A stretch of DNA of 64,000 nt from Dryocosmus kuriphilus. Taxonomy: Eukaryota; Arthropoda; Insecta; Hymenoptera; Cynipidae. The notes under the pieces are model-generated. The model did no database searches. It had not been told where the DNA came from and saw nothing but the letters and a program-made list of their open reading frames with translations. This document shows, in pieces, positions 12,085 through 23,483 of the stretch (positions within the stretch are counted from its first letter, which is position 1; each line of letters begins with the position of its first letter). The DNA lies in the NCBI GenBank assembly GCA_038277395.1, contig CM076192.1:133710251-133774250 (forward strand), in the 5' to 3' direction. A program made the translations under genes and the position numbers.

Positions 12085-12429
12085 AGATAAAAAAATAGTT
12101 TATCTTTCCTTAATTATTTCCAGAGTTCTTAACTATTTTTTTCAGTATTTTTCAGATTGCAAAATATAGGAAATACACTTCGAAACTCCAGTCTAATCAT
12201 TTCCGAAAAAATATGATTAATAAAAAAGTAAAAGATATAAACAATTTTCAAAAATATACAATATTTCCTAATCTTGAAGATTGTTCTATAGTTTCTAATA
12301 TTTTATTAATCATCTCTTTTCGGAAATGATTCGATTGGATTTTCAAAGTGCATTTCATACATTTTTAAATTTCGCGCCTTTCATTATCGTATTTGAAGGG
12401 GTGTGGGGTAGAGGTAGTTTGCGTGAAAT

Positions 12430-12720
12430 CTAGTTATTATTACATTATGTAGATGGCAGGCGCAGTGATGATAAATCTAGCGGTCGGTTGCCAGGTTCGA
12501 TGAAGAGTTCGATGAAGAGTGTTTCACCGTTCTCGCGGTTTGAGGAAGTCCACTACCAGCTCGGCGTGGTCCCGCGGTTCTTTTTTCGGGTCCTGGGTTG
12601 CGCGCGCTGCTATCGATTTTCCCTCCTAACTTCGTAACCTATATAGATATGCTTATCGCCTCTGTGTTGAGTCCAGTGTGGCTACTATATTTATCGCCTG
12701 TGCCTTTAATTTAGCCCCTC
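12430..12720. other. GC-richer, CpG-containing block, possible promoter
   Basis: This block is locally richer in CpG than its surroundings. It includes a direct repeat of 'ttcgatgaagag' (about 12497-12520) and a TATCGAT-containing site near 12610, similar to insect DRE core sites. No coding frame is supported. The promoter idea is inference only. Confidence 0.2.
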
Positions 12721-12824
12721 TTTGTCCAACATTATTTGATTACTAAAAGCGTACTTTATAACCGTTTCAATATGTTGAAAAATAAGCGAGTTACAACTAA
12801 TATGCCGAACGCTTAGAAAAAAAT

Positions 12825-14018
12825 CTGCCCGATCACGCTCTTCGCGCGAAGTATGAGCGCGCCTTGAGCGCGCATCTGTTGGCACTCGCACTTTGCGCTC
12901 GACATTTGACTCTCGCTTCGCGCTACGCGTTCGGTATTTATGGATCGTATAAACCTTGAAATTAAAAATTACAAACGAAATTATTTTACTTAAGGCTCTA
13001 TCGACCTTAAGGAATACATTCTCACCCTGAAACTCGCGCTTCGCGCTCGATAATTACATTTTTTTAAGAAACATTGTAGATTGGTAAAGTTTTTTTGTGA
13101 TTTTACAAATTTTCACAATACAGGATTTCGATTCTTAAAAGTAAAGCGATGAGTCTTATAAATAAATTTTGTAGCTCCTTCCAAGGTGAACAATGCTGCT
13201 TGTTAATATTTTCTCATAACTTGCATAGTTTTGCTGAAAAGTGGTTTTCTTTATATTTCATAAAATTTTTCACGAATAACTCAAAAACTACGCGGCTGCT
13301 CAAAAAAATTATAGAAAGTAAATTTGTAGATCCTTTTGAGTTGAACAACTTTCTTTATTATCATTTTTTCCTACCTTGCATAGTTTGGCGGGAAATTTGA
13401 AATTTTTTATTTCTAATAACGTTCTATCGACTAAAGCAAGAACCGTGCATTTTATCAAAAAATAGTTAAAACAAAATTTGTAGACCTTTTTGAACTAAAT
13501 ATCTTTGTTCTTTCCCATTTTTTTGTATCTAGAATATTTTGGCGGGAACCAGAGCTTCATTTTATCAAAAAATAGTTAAGACAAAATTTATAGCTTTTTT
13601 CGAGATGAACAATTCTATTTTTCTACATTTTTTTTTTTATCTCTCATAATTTAGACGGAAAATGGAGTTTTTGATTTTGTGAAAACCGTTTTCGATGGAT
13701 AAAACCATAAGCGTTGCTCAAAACCACTGGTTAACGAACTCGTCCTTTCTTTTACCACTTAGGAAGTGTACCAAAGTGCAATCCAATCAGATTAGTTCTT
13801 CGAAAGTTATCGTGGGAACAGACTCCAACGATAACGACGCCAACGACAGCAACGCCGACAACGACGCCGACAACGACGCCGACGGCGACGACAACAGACA
13901 GACAGACACCGTTGTAAAAACCGTTTTTCGGATTCAGGAGGTCTCAAAACTTGGAGATTTCATGAAATCTGCAAACGTCAAATTTTACATAAATCTAATA
14001 CCTTCTCTGATGAGAATG
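12825..14018 (-). mobile_element. Family A non-autonomous element, copy 1
   Basis: The copy aligns in reverse orientation with 21852-23113 along nearly its whole length. The GC-rich end (CTGCCC...) lies at 12825. The other end has the motif GATGAGAATG (14009-14018). A GTC/GAC-rich microsatellite is at about 13826-13908. Two GCTTCGC (GCGAAGC on the other strand) sites lie near 12914 and 13038. The open frames at 13149-13400 and 13695-14021 follow from the AT-rich and microsatellite sequence and are not genes. Flanking A/T runs exist, but no exact target duplication is left. Confidence 0.75.
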
Positions 14019-14986
14019 TAGAAAGGCACAAAACGTGCCTCATAACTACGCCGCACTGGATCATGCGAAACAAGAAGATCGAACGGAATTCTTTAGTTAA
14101 CATGTACAGGAATGAATGGAACGATTCGATTTTTAGATATATCAATTTTTTACCAAATGGCGGACTTTGAAAGTCAAAATTCATTTTTTGGCTAGAAAAA
14201 TGCTCGCTCCTCGACTATAAAAAAAAATTAAAAATAAAAAAAAACATCGTTCAGTCGGAGAAGGCTGATATCTTAAATGACTGTTTCAAATTTGGTAACG
14301 ATCGGACAAACCGTTCTTGAGGTATCGCGACGCCCGATTTAAAAACGTCGTTTTGAGAAAAACATGTTTCAACTTTAAAAGTTCAGAAAGCACCTGAAAT
14401 TGGCCCGCAGCCGCTTCGCTTAAAATGTTATATCTCCGTAAATAATTCTTGGATCTTTATGATATTTTTGAGAGAATATTTTTGAAGTATTATGCTAAAA
14501 GAAATGCATTCAAATAATAGATTTTTTACCTCCCAAGGTACTGTCCTCCCTTAGAATGTAAGAACTTTTTAAAAAGTTGATTCAGAGGTGCTGCTTTCTT
14601 GGAAAATACCTCTATGAATCGTCAATAAAATCCTGCTAGATCTAGAACCTGTTATATATTTTTGACATTTTTTTGAATGGGAAAATTTCTTACTCCTATG
14701 GATTTCTTAGGGCCTGGACATATTCCACCTTTATCGATAATGCGACTTGCGCACTTATTTCATGGTTGTAATTTTAAATTCGTTGAGCTTAGTCTGACCG
14801 TGAGTGAATTGAACTTCCTTTAATGAATTTCTTTAATGTTCTTCTAGGGAATTTGACATATGACTATGTCATCTAGATATGCGAATAGGTCACTACCGAT
14901 TAAAACCGATACTTTAATATTCATTGGGCCTTTTATAATGCCCAGTTGCCGTAGAAAATGCTGTTTTATGTGAATCTTCTGGACTC
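14019..14986. other. Intergenic DNA, nothing recognised
   Basis: AT-rich with no open frame above chance. It shows no inverted repeat, tandem repeat or RNA gene that I can support. Confidence 0.4.
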
Positions 14987-14989
14987 ATT

Positions 14990-15627
14990 TTAATCTGACG
15001 GATTTAATCTGACAGTCTCTTGGTCCCTTTTGGGACCATAGATTTTTCGAAGTACTCTATTTTCGAAATCGCTAAACCGGTTCTCCTCTCCTTTCGTCAG
15101 CGCCCACGTTTCGCACCCGTACATGACGACCGGCATTCTTATCGTTTTGTAAATTCTTACTTTGATGTTTCTAGATAACGATCGCGATTTTAGTAATGTA
15201 TTTGTTGCATAGTAGCACCCATTGCCAGCGTGCAATCGCCTGTTGATTTCAGTTTTAATGTTATTGTCGCTTGTTATAATTGTCCCCAGGTATTTAAACT
15301 CATTAACTCTTTCAAATTTCATATTTCCGGCCATTAGATCCCCCTCTTTATTGCCTTGTTCTGATCTGTCGACGATCAAATATTTTGTCTTCGATTCGCT
15401 AACTTCTAAACCTATTTCCTTCGCTTTTGTGATCAAGATTTCCGCATTTTTGCTACAATTTCTTTATCATCCCCGAGTAAGTCGAGATCATCCGCATATC
15501 CCAGAATTGGTATTATCCCATTGAGGGTGGTAGTAACGGATGGATTCGTTTGTACTTTTCTGACCACATATTCTAAAACTAATTTGAAAAGGATGCACGA
15601 AAGCGCATCGCCCTGTTTCAGGCCATT
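14990..15627 (-). pseudogene. Non-LTR retrotransposon reverse transcriptase fragment
   Basis: The minus strand encodes RT palm and thumb motifs. GLKQGDALS lies at the 15600-15627 end. Next come the catalytic YADD (ILGYADDLDLLGD), FKYLGTIITSDN and YKTIRMPVVMYGCETWALT, the last typical of insect endonuclease-RT elements. One frame change lies near 15440. The upstream endonuclease and RT fingers are missing, so only the 3' half of ORF2 survives. The clade is not settled (RTE- or I-like); R1 seems less likely from the YGCETW box. Confidence 0.85.
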
Positions 15628-15951
15628 ACGATCTAGATAATAGTCAAGATGTCACTATTTATGCGTCCTTACAATACACAAGCGACTACTACGTACTATA
15701 TGTCTTGTATATTAGTTTATACTCCCTCCCTTTTAGGGGTTTTGAGAGTCTTACAGAACAATTCCAAACAAATTTTACAACTTCCCTAGTCTCTCAAAAT
15801 CGCCCAATGACACCTAAGCAATATGCCCCTCGACATGAAGCATCTTCCCCGAAAGATCACTGGCCTCTTTATGAGGAGGCATACGGTTTAACGTGGGTTC
15901 CGAACCACGAGAGCCTTCGTAGAGGTACATAGAAAATTCCATTGGTACTCG

Positions 15952-16022
15952 GCTCAGGATTAGAACCCCGGACATCTTGCTTAGAAGGCCGACGCGCTAC
16001 CACCTGAGCCACCGAGGATCTC
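15952..16022 (-). repeat. tRNA-derived SINE head
   Basis: On the minus strand there is a 5' CTCGG stem partner, an A box (TGGCTCAGGTGGTAGCGC), CTTCTAA at the anticodon-loop position (TCT, arginine-like), a B box (GGTTCTAATCC) and the 3' CCGAG that pairs with the start. The anticodon stem is disturbed. A non-tRNA body probably continues towards about 15700. I read it as a SINE, not a working tRNA-Arg. Confidence 0.55.
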
Positions 16023-16040
16023 CTACGTATTATATATATT

Positions 16041-16468
16041 AGGGTGATTCAAAAAAAAAAAATTTTTTTTTTTTTTCTTGCAAGCAGGCTTAAAAGTTTA
16101 TTTTTGGTGTAAAAAGACACCAGTTAAAATTTTAGCCGTTAATATTAATATTAAGATAGTCCGCATCGTACTTTTCTATTTCCCATTAGAATAACATGGG
16201 GAAATTCTTTTTTAGACATTCTGATTTTTATTGCTGGCCCATTGAGGGTCATATAAATATAGTCTCCACTTATTCTTGTAGAGAATTGAACGCTCTACAA
16301 AAAAGGTCTCTTATGATTTTTCATGAAAGCTAATAGTTCAAAAGTTATTCGAGGCCAAAGTTCAATTTATCGCAAATTTGACTGTTTTTAATTCATTACA
16401 GCGGATTTAATGGTCTTACTACTAAAATTTGCCGAAAACTTCATATTTATCTTAAAGTTAGTATTTTC
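16041..16468 (+). repeat. Left terminal inverted repeat
   Basis: Inverted match to 19470-19896, including the shared landmark 'gtccgcatcgtacttttcta' and a block around 'cagcggatttaatgg'. The few differences indicate a fairly young insertion. Confidence 0.9.
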
Positions 16469-16773
16469 CTAATAGTCTCCGTACATGCTTTAAAAATTAT
16501 CATTGTTAATATCAATTTTCAAAATTATAGTTGAGCAATCGATTTGTCTCATTTATATAAATCAACTCCAAAGAGGAAAACTTTTCGACTCTGTCGGTAA
16601 AATAACTATTTTTCTACTTGGTAGAGTTGTGGATAAAGTAGTTTAGATTGTTGACACTTGTGAAAATTGATTGTATTGTTCTTTTAAAATACTAATTACA
16701 TCAAATATTGGAAGTTGTTTATTAATTTTGAGTTCTAATCTTATTAGTTTATAATAAGAGTTATTTATTAACC

Positions 16774-19203
16774 ATGGATTATTTAAGTCGTGTTGTTGGT
16801 GACGATGTAATTGAAGACTTTGTTGGACGTAAACTTCCTTCCGTACACGAGGTTATGTCAGTATACCTCTATCACAAAAAAAATTTAAAATCACAACAAA
16901 AAGAAAGTATTTCGATCACTATTGATAAAGTTCGAAATAAGTGGTTACATGCGGGAATTCCAACGTGTGGAAAAGGTTATGCAGTGAAAAAACTTTCTAA
17001 CCTCTTAGATCAGGTGAAAAACTTACAAAAAAGTTCTAGGCGCAGACGGTCAAAGACACAGAAGCAGAAGGAGTCAAATTTTAGTCACAAATTGAAAAAT
17101 TTATTCGATATTGCTAAATTCAATGTCGAAAAATATATCAATGACGATCAAAAATTATTCCTGGCCGGTCAAAGATCAAAAAGTCGTTTTGGATTAATTG
17201 ACAATACTTCAAAATCAGAAGAGATCGATGAAGATATAATGGTTGTTGATTGTACTGGTAGGTTCATTACATTTTTGATAGCTGTTTCAATCCGAAATCA
17301 TTATTTATTTGATATGAATTAAAATTTCTATTTTCAGACGTAGGTCAGCTTGAAAATAACATGCTGTCAGCCGCTCAAAGATCTGGGATAGTGCTATCTA
17401 ACTTATCAGCGACCACGTCCAGTCAAACATCAAACCAAGTATCTGATTTTGAAATTCCGTTAAGCCAACCAAAGAAAATTGACATAATGACACCCGAACT
17501 TGCTGGAGCACTTGATCGAGGAAGAGTTAGTAACAGAAACGCTCTTTTCATATTAGCTGCTGGTTATAAAAGTGTAGGGATTGATATTTCAACCCTCAAT
17601 CTTAGTTATAGTACACTTTATCGTGGCCGCATTAAGTTTAGAAAAAACATCGCAGAAGATTTGAAAAAGGAATTCCACACAGACGAACGTTATGTTGTGC
17701 ATTGGGACGGCAAAGTTTTGTGCGATATTTCTGAAAAAAAATCTGTGGATCATATTGCGATTCTTCTATCCGTTTCTGGAGTTGATCAGCTTCTTGCAGT
17801 TCCAAAAGCTGACAGTGGGACAGCACATCAACAGGCTTCAGCTGTTATTTCAACTTTGAATCAATGGAACGTAGCTCCATACGTGAAAGCGATGTGTTTC
17901 GACACGCCACCCGTCAATACCGGTAAAGTTTATTCAATATATAAATTACTCAAAAAATTCTCATATTGAATCTTATTTGTTGATTAAAAATTTTTTTTCA
18001 CTTATAGGTATTCACAAAGGTACATGTGTTTTGATTGAAAAAGAGTTAAACCGGAAGTTAGTATGGCTCCCATGCCGCCATCATATAATGGAAATTATTT
18101 TGCGGGGAGTTTTTGAAGTATATTGGAATACGACATCTGGTCCTAATATACCGATACTGGGTCGTTTCAAAAATTCTTGGGACAAACTCGATCAATCAAA
18201 GTATAAAAGTGGAATGGACGATGAAACTGTCGCAAAAATCTTAACGAATGAACGTGTTGAAATCGCTGCATTTATTAACAATTTTTTGCAGGTAGAAATT
18301 GTTCACTATACTTTATTATTATGGTTAAAAACTATTCAATCTAACTTATAATTTGTTTGTTTTTTTAGATATCTCAACCCCGAGATGATTATCGGGAATT
18401 ATTACAATTATCATTAGTTTTTCTTGATAGCTGGTCAGAAGAGACATTTATTTTTAAGCGTCCTGGTGCCATGCATCACGCGCGATGGATGTCTAAAGCC
18501 ATCTACAGCTTAAAACTATTCATGTTTCGAGACCAATTCTATCTTTCACCTCGCGAAACGAAAAGTTTACGACAAGTTTGTATTTTTGTGATCCTATTTT
18601 ACATCAAAGTATAGTACACGTCAACATCCGCTATTCTGGCACCAAATAATGATTTAGAGTTCATGAAAAAATTGATTTTCTATGAAAGTGTTGATCCGGC
18701 GGTGTCACGAAAAGCTTGTGACAAAATGAGTGAGCATTTGTGGTACTTGAATGAGGAGTTAGCTATAATCTCATTATTTGATACCAATGTTTCCGTAGAT
18801 ATTAAAATAAAAATGATTGAAGCGATTAATTCACGACCAACTTCTACAACGACAAATCAGCGGTATCAAGTGCTCGAAAATGAGTGGGAATTATTTGTAC
18901 AAAAAGATTTAAGTGATTTTGTATCAAAAAAATCATTGGAATTGTTTAAAAAAATTTGATTTACCGAGCGATTTTATAGAAAAGGATATTTCAACTTGGT
19001 CTAATGATGATAGTTATGTCGAATGTGCTGAATTTTTTAAAACATTAAAAGTAACAAATAACGTAGCTGAAAGAGGAGTGGCGTTAATTGAAGAATATAA
19101 CAATTACCTCACTAAAGATGAAGAACAACTACAGTATTTGTTACAAGTAGTTCGAGAGCATCGGCAACGTTATCCAGACTGTTTAAAAAAGAATCTTCAA
19201 TAA
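16774..19203 (+). pseudogene. Transposase with four exons, one stop and one frameshift
   Basis: Exons are 16774-17257, 17338-17922, 18008-18291 and 18369-19203, all with GT..AG borders and matching phases. The N-terminus is basic (RRRRSKTQKQK) and probably DNA-binding. Core motifs are VVHWDGK, AMCFDT, LPCRHHIMEI, RPGAMHHARWMSK, HLWYLNEELA and NNVAERG. The Asp residues in HWDGK and CFDT are candidate catalytic residues. CRHH and NxAERG recall hAT-type cores, but I cannot assign it firmly. A TAG at 18612-18614 sits where the related copy at 60748-64000 has Trp. A one-base slip in an A run near 18950 breaks the last exon (it resumes at 18913-19203). Otherwise it is intact. Confidence 0.8.
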
Positions 19204-19469
19204 TAATAATTTAGATTAAATTTATGAATTAGTTATCGTAAAAATATTTATATCTATAAGTAAAAGAAATAAATTCTTTTGTTAAACAAAGGCAATTGTC
19301 ACTAAAGCATACCTTACGTAAGTATTCCAAATGACTGAAAGGAAATTTGTTGCCTTCTAATTGAAAAAAAGAAGAAAAAAACTATGATTTTGAAGCTCAC
19401 TGACACTACAAATTTTCTCAAAACGTTTTATTGGCCTTATTATTGCAAAACATTATTAAACGTAATTCT

Positions 19470-19894
19470 CTAATATACTAAATTTAAGATAAACCTGAGG
19501 TTTTCGGCAAATTTTAGTAATAAGTCCATTAAATCCGCTGTAATGAATTAAAAACAGTCAAATTTGCGATAAATTGAACTTTGGCCTCAAATAACTTTTG
19601 AACTATTAGGTTTCATGAAAAATCATAAGACACCTTTTTTGTAGATCGTTCAATTCTCTACAAGAATAAGTGGAGCCTATATTTATATGACCCTCAATGG
19701 GCCAGCAATAAAAATCAGAATGTCTAAAAAAGAATTTCCCCATGTTATTCTAATGGGAAATAGAAAAGTACGATGCGGACTATCTTAATATTAATATTAA
19801 CGGCTAAAATTTTAACTGGTGTCTTTTTACACCAAAAATAAACTTTTAAGCCTGTTTGCAAGAAAAAAATAAATAAAATTTTTTTTGAATCACC

Positions 19895-19896
<2 letters not shown>
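19470..19896 (-). repeat. Right terminal inverted repeat
   Basis: Mirror copy of 16041-16468. It ends in CACCCT at 19896, next to an AT dinucleotide run. Confidence 0.9.

Positions 19897-19938
<42 letters not shown>
19896..19938. repeat. (TA)n microsatellite
   Basis: An uninterrupted AT dinucleotide run directly flanks the transposon's right end and was presumably the insertion target. Confidence 0.9.
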
Positions 19939-19940
<2 letters not shown>

Positions 19941-21168
19941 AAATACATGGCTTCTAATGCATTTATGTCTAGTAAGATCACTGTAGAAATTTCTTATATT
20001 ATTAAACGGAGAAAATGTATGCAATAAATTTTACACAACTTAGTCAGATAAACAGAGGACATAATCGCATTTTGTTAAAATTTCACTTTCAGTTATGTGA
20101 AATTAAATAAGGTAATATTTGACATGAAAATAGTAACTAATAACAAAGACGTATTATTATTTATTTGGCTATTCATGAACAAATAATAATATTAGTGAGT
20201 AAGAATTTTCTGAGAGGTGAAATGGGACGAATTATTAAATATAGTTTCCACAAAATAAAAATAAAATCTACCTCTATATATATGTGAGTTGTACATGAAG
20301 CTCATGCAAAATATCGTGAATTTATAAATATATCGTTGGTATAATATATATATACACTCACAAAACTACAACTTAAAAAATTACATTAAATCACAATTCA
20401 ATGTGTTATATATACACTGTAAAAAAAGTTAGTGTAAATTTACATGGCGCGACGATGGAAATTATTCGATCAGCGTGGCACGTAGTAAATAAGAAAAATT
20501 CATTAAAAATACATACCTTTGTTTTCAACCTACGTCCTCCATGAAGAAATACGTGCAGGACATAAATTCCCCCGCGTCATACGTGAAATTACTTGCGGGT
20601 CGTAAATCAGCACTCAAATTATAATATTATCCACCGTCGATAAAAGTAATTTACTAATGTAATTTAATAATGCAGAAGTATAAATGCCGACCGTCGGTAA
20701 ATGTATGTTTTTCTGTGGAAAAAATAAAATTATGATATAATAGCAGTTAATATTGGGGAAGTTTGTTTTTGCTTCATTTAAAATTTTAAATTACTGAATA
20801 ATAATGAGCAAAATGATAAAAGCATTGAAAATACTTCCATCATTAAGCTTACCATTAATCCATTATTTATCATTTTAAATGAATCTGCAATGAACAAAAA
20901 TACATAATATACGAGTATATAAAATTATGGAAATATGAGCAATATTTTATTTTCGCTATAAGATTAGTACTTTTTTCATCAGTATGTTGAGTATTCTACT
21001 TATAATGACTGGCGAACGTAAAAGTAATGAACTTAAATAAAATAAGAGAATAACTTACTATAAATTATACAACTTTAAGGAACAATATTGCACGTGTTAT
21101 AATTTAACTTATATTCAATGACGTTTAAAAGAAATATTATACATTCGTATCATATGCGTATATATATA

Positions 21169-21470
21169 CCGGGTTTCTAAAAAGTCCCGGGACGGTTGGA
21201 TATTTTCTCAGGTAAAATATTTCTCAAAAAAGTGAAGGTCATTCTTGTAGTAAATTTCAACGAGGAATTCAATGGTGACATTCATTCTGATCTTGAAGTC
21301 GACCTTCATGGCTTTTTGAAGATCAACTTTGTTTTTTTAAAATGGAAACCCCCTTTTTTTACATCTGCAATCGATAGAGCGGAAAATTCTGCGTTCAGGT
21401 ACGTACCCAAGTCATAGGTCAATTGTAACGTTCAAGGTCAGTTAGAGGTTATTTGAAATGAACAAAGTTT
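21169..21470. mobile_element. Nested insertion of unknown family in a TA tract
   Basis: The collinear copy at 59203-59212 has only a short TA run where this copy has about 300 bp starting CCGGGTTTCTAAAAAGTCCC. The inserted DNA is less AT-rich than the host element. It holds an open frame of 73 codons (21196-21417) with no recognised motif. It is probably a non-autonomous element or a fragment; no clear inverted ends were found. Confidence 0.6.
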
Positions 21471-21851
21471 ATATATATATATAGGATATAATAATAAATG
21501 CACATATGAAACTTAGTGGATACGAAGCTGAGGTCGTGTGGGTGGCAATGTAACTCTATACGAGTACACAATTCCATGTTTCATTTCAATGATAGATCTA
21601 GAAGTAATGAAATATAAATTAGAATTTTTTGTATAAGTTAATTGAAATTTAGTAGAATTGAACTTTTTACTTGAAATTATATTTCTGTATATGATTATTG
21701 AAAAATGAACCCAAACTTTTTTTAAAAAGTGGTGCAGTTAACAATTTTGTATTCAAGCATTATTATTTAAAAATAACTTTTTGCAGAATAACTAAAAGTG
21801 AATATTCCTTAACACTTTCGTAGCGCTAATAAAATTAGTCATAATTTTTTA

Positions 21852-23113
21852 CATACTCATCTCAATGAGAAGGTATTAGTTTTATGTGAAAAATGACTTT
21901 CGCGGATTTCATGAAATGTCCACGTTTTGAGACCTCCTGAATCCGAAAAAAAAAACGGTTTTTACGACGGTGTCTGTCTGTCTGTTGTCGTTGTTGTCGT
22001 CGCCGTTGTCGTCGTCGTTGTTATCGTCGTTGTCGTCGTCGTCGTCTGTGGTCGCGATAACTTTCGAAGGACTAATCGGATTGGAGTGCGCTTTGGTACA
22101 CTTCTTTAAGGGGTAAAAGGAAAGGACGAGTTCGTTAACCAGCGGTTTTGGCCAACGGTTATGGTTTTATCCATCAAAAACGGTTTTCACAAAATCAAAA
22201 AAAAACATTTTCCGGCTAAACTATGAGAGATACAAAAAAAAATGTAAGGAAGTAAAATTGTTCACCTTAAAAGAATCTACAAATTTTCTCTTAACCGTTT
22301 TTCGACGAAATGAACGGTTTTTGATTTAATCAAGAAAACGCTATTAAAATTAAAAAACTCTGGTTTCCTGCCAAAATATTCAAGATACAAAAAAGTCGTA
22401 AAGAACAAAGTTGTTCCATTTAAAACGTTCTACAAATTTTGTTTTAACCATTTTTTGATAAAATTCACGGTTTTTGTTTTAATTGATAAAACGTTATTAA
22501 AAACGAAAAATTTCAAATTTCCCGCCAAAATATGGAAATAGGGAGAAATAATAATAAGCAATGTTGTTCGCCTCAAAAATACTGAAAATTTGCTCTCCAT
22601 CATTTTTTTGATCAGACGCGTAGTTTTTGAGTTATTCGTGAAATATATTATGAAATATAAAGAAAACCACTTTTCAGCAAAACTGTGCAAGATATGAGAA
22701 AATATTAACAAGCAGAATTGTTCACCTTGGAAAGAGCTACAAAATTTATTCGTTAAGACTCATCTCTTTACTTTTAAGAATCGAAATCCTCTATTGTGAA
22801 AATTTGGAAAATCACTAAAAAACTTTACCAATCTACAATGTGTTTTAAAAAAAAATGTAATTATCGAGCGCGAAGCGCGAGTGTCATGATGAGAATGTAT
22901 TCCTCAAGGGCGATAGAGCCTTAAGTAAAATAATTTCTTTTGGAATTTTCAATTTAAAGGTTATACGATCCATAAACACCAAGCGCGAAGCGCGAGTCAA
23001 ATGTCGAGCTCGAAGCGTGAGTGCCAACAGACGCGCGCCCTAGACGCGCTCATACTTCGCGCGTAGCGCGCCGCGGTAAGCGCTTGATGAGAATGTGCCC
23101 GCGAAGCGGGCAG
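21852..23113 (+). mobile_element. Family A non-autonomous element, copy 2 (complete, 1262 bp)
   Basis: It is flanked on both sides by ATTTTTTA (21844-21851 and 23114-23121), an exact 8-bp target duplication. The corresponding site at 58830-58837 of the other CACTA-like copy is empty. The left end is CATACTCATCTCAATGAGAA. The right end is GATGAGAATG followed by the perfect hairpin CCCGCGAAGCGGG and CAG. A GTC-rich microsatellite (21973-22052) lies near the left end and GC-rich hairpin sites (22864-23113) near the right. It has no transposase; the poly-Val frame at 21927-22109 is the microsatellite. Confidence 0.85.
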
Positions 23114-23483
23114 ATTTTTTAAATTAAAATTTACATCTCAAAATTTTAGTTCTTTTTATAATTTACCTCCATTATTTTGGCGATATAGGTTTTCTCGATT
23201 TTATAATCCGCATTAATGTAAAATATATTATTTACCTTTCTAACTCGATCGAAAAATAAAAAGTCGTACATAATATTGTCCACACTTTAAATTTTAATTA
23301 CTGATATTAAATATATATCTAATTTATATCTAAATTTATATCTAATTTATCTCTAAATATATATCTAATTTATATCTAAAATTCAAAAATTTAATTGGTA
23401 AGTTCTTAATTTGCATGCTCTAACAACGCAATCTATGATGAAGTTGGGGAGATCCTTTGTTTGTTTATTATTGAAATGCGCCA

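Larger units (their letters stand above)
16041..19896 (+). mobile_element. Near-complete DNA transposon with about 430-bp inverted ends
   Basis: The ends AGGGTGATTC (16041) and GAATCACCCT (19896) are mirror images. The homology continues inward for about 430 bp on each side (left to about 16468, right from about 19470) with few differences. The element lies in an AT dinucleotide tract. If the termini are read as TAGGG...CCCTA, the flanks are compatible with an 8-bp ATATATAT duplication, but the repeat makes this undecidable. One transposase gene fills the interior. The superfamily is not certain; the transposase core suggests something hAT-like. Confidence 0.9.

Noticed and set aside
13149..13400. 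Open frame with FSHNLHSFAEKWFSLYF
   Set aside because: It recurs in family A copy 2 (22430-22711, minus) only because the elements are homologous; the frame is broken in the other copies and no family matches.
21927..22109. Open frame with a poly-valine run
   Set aside because: It is the GTC microsatellite of family A, present in non-coding form in the other copies.
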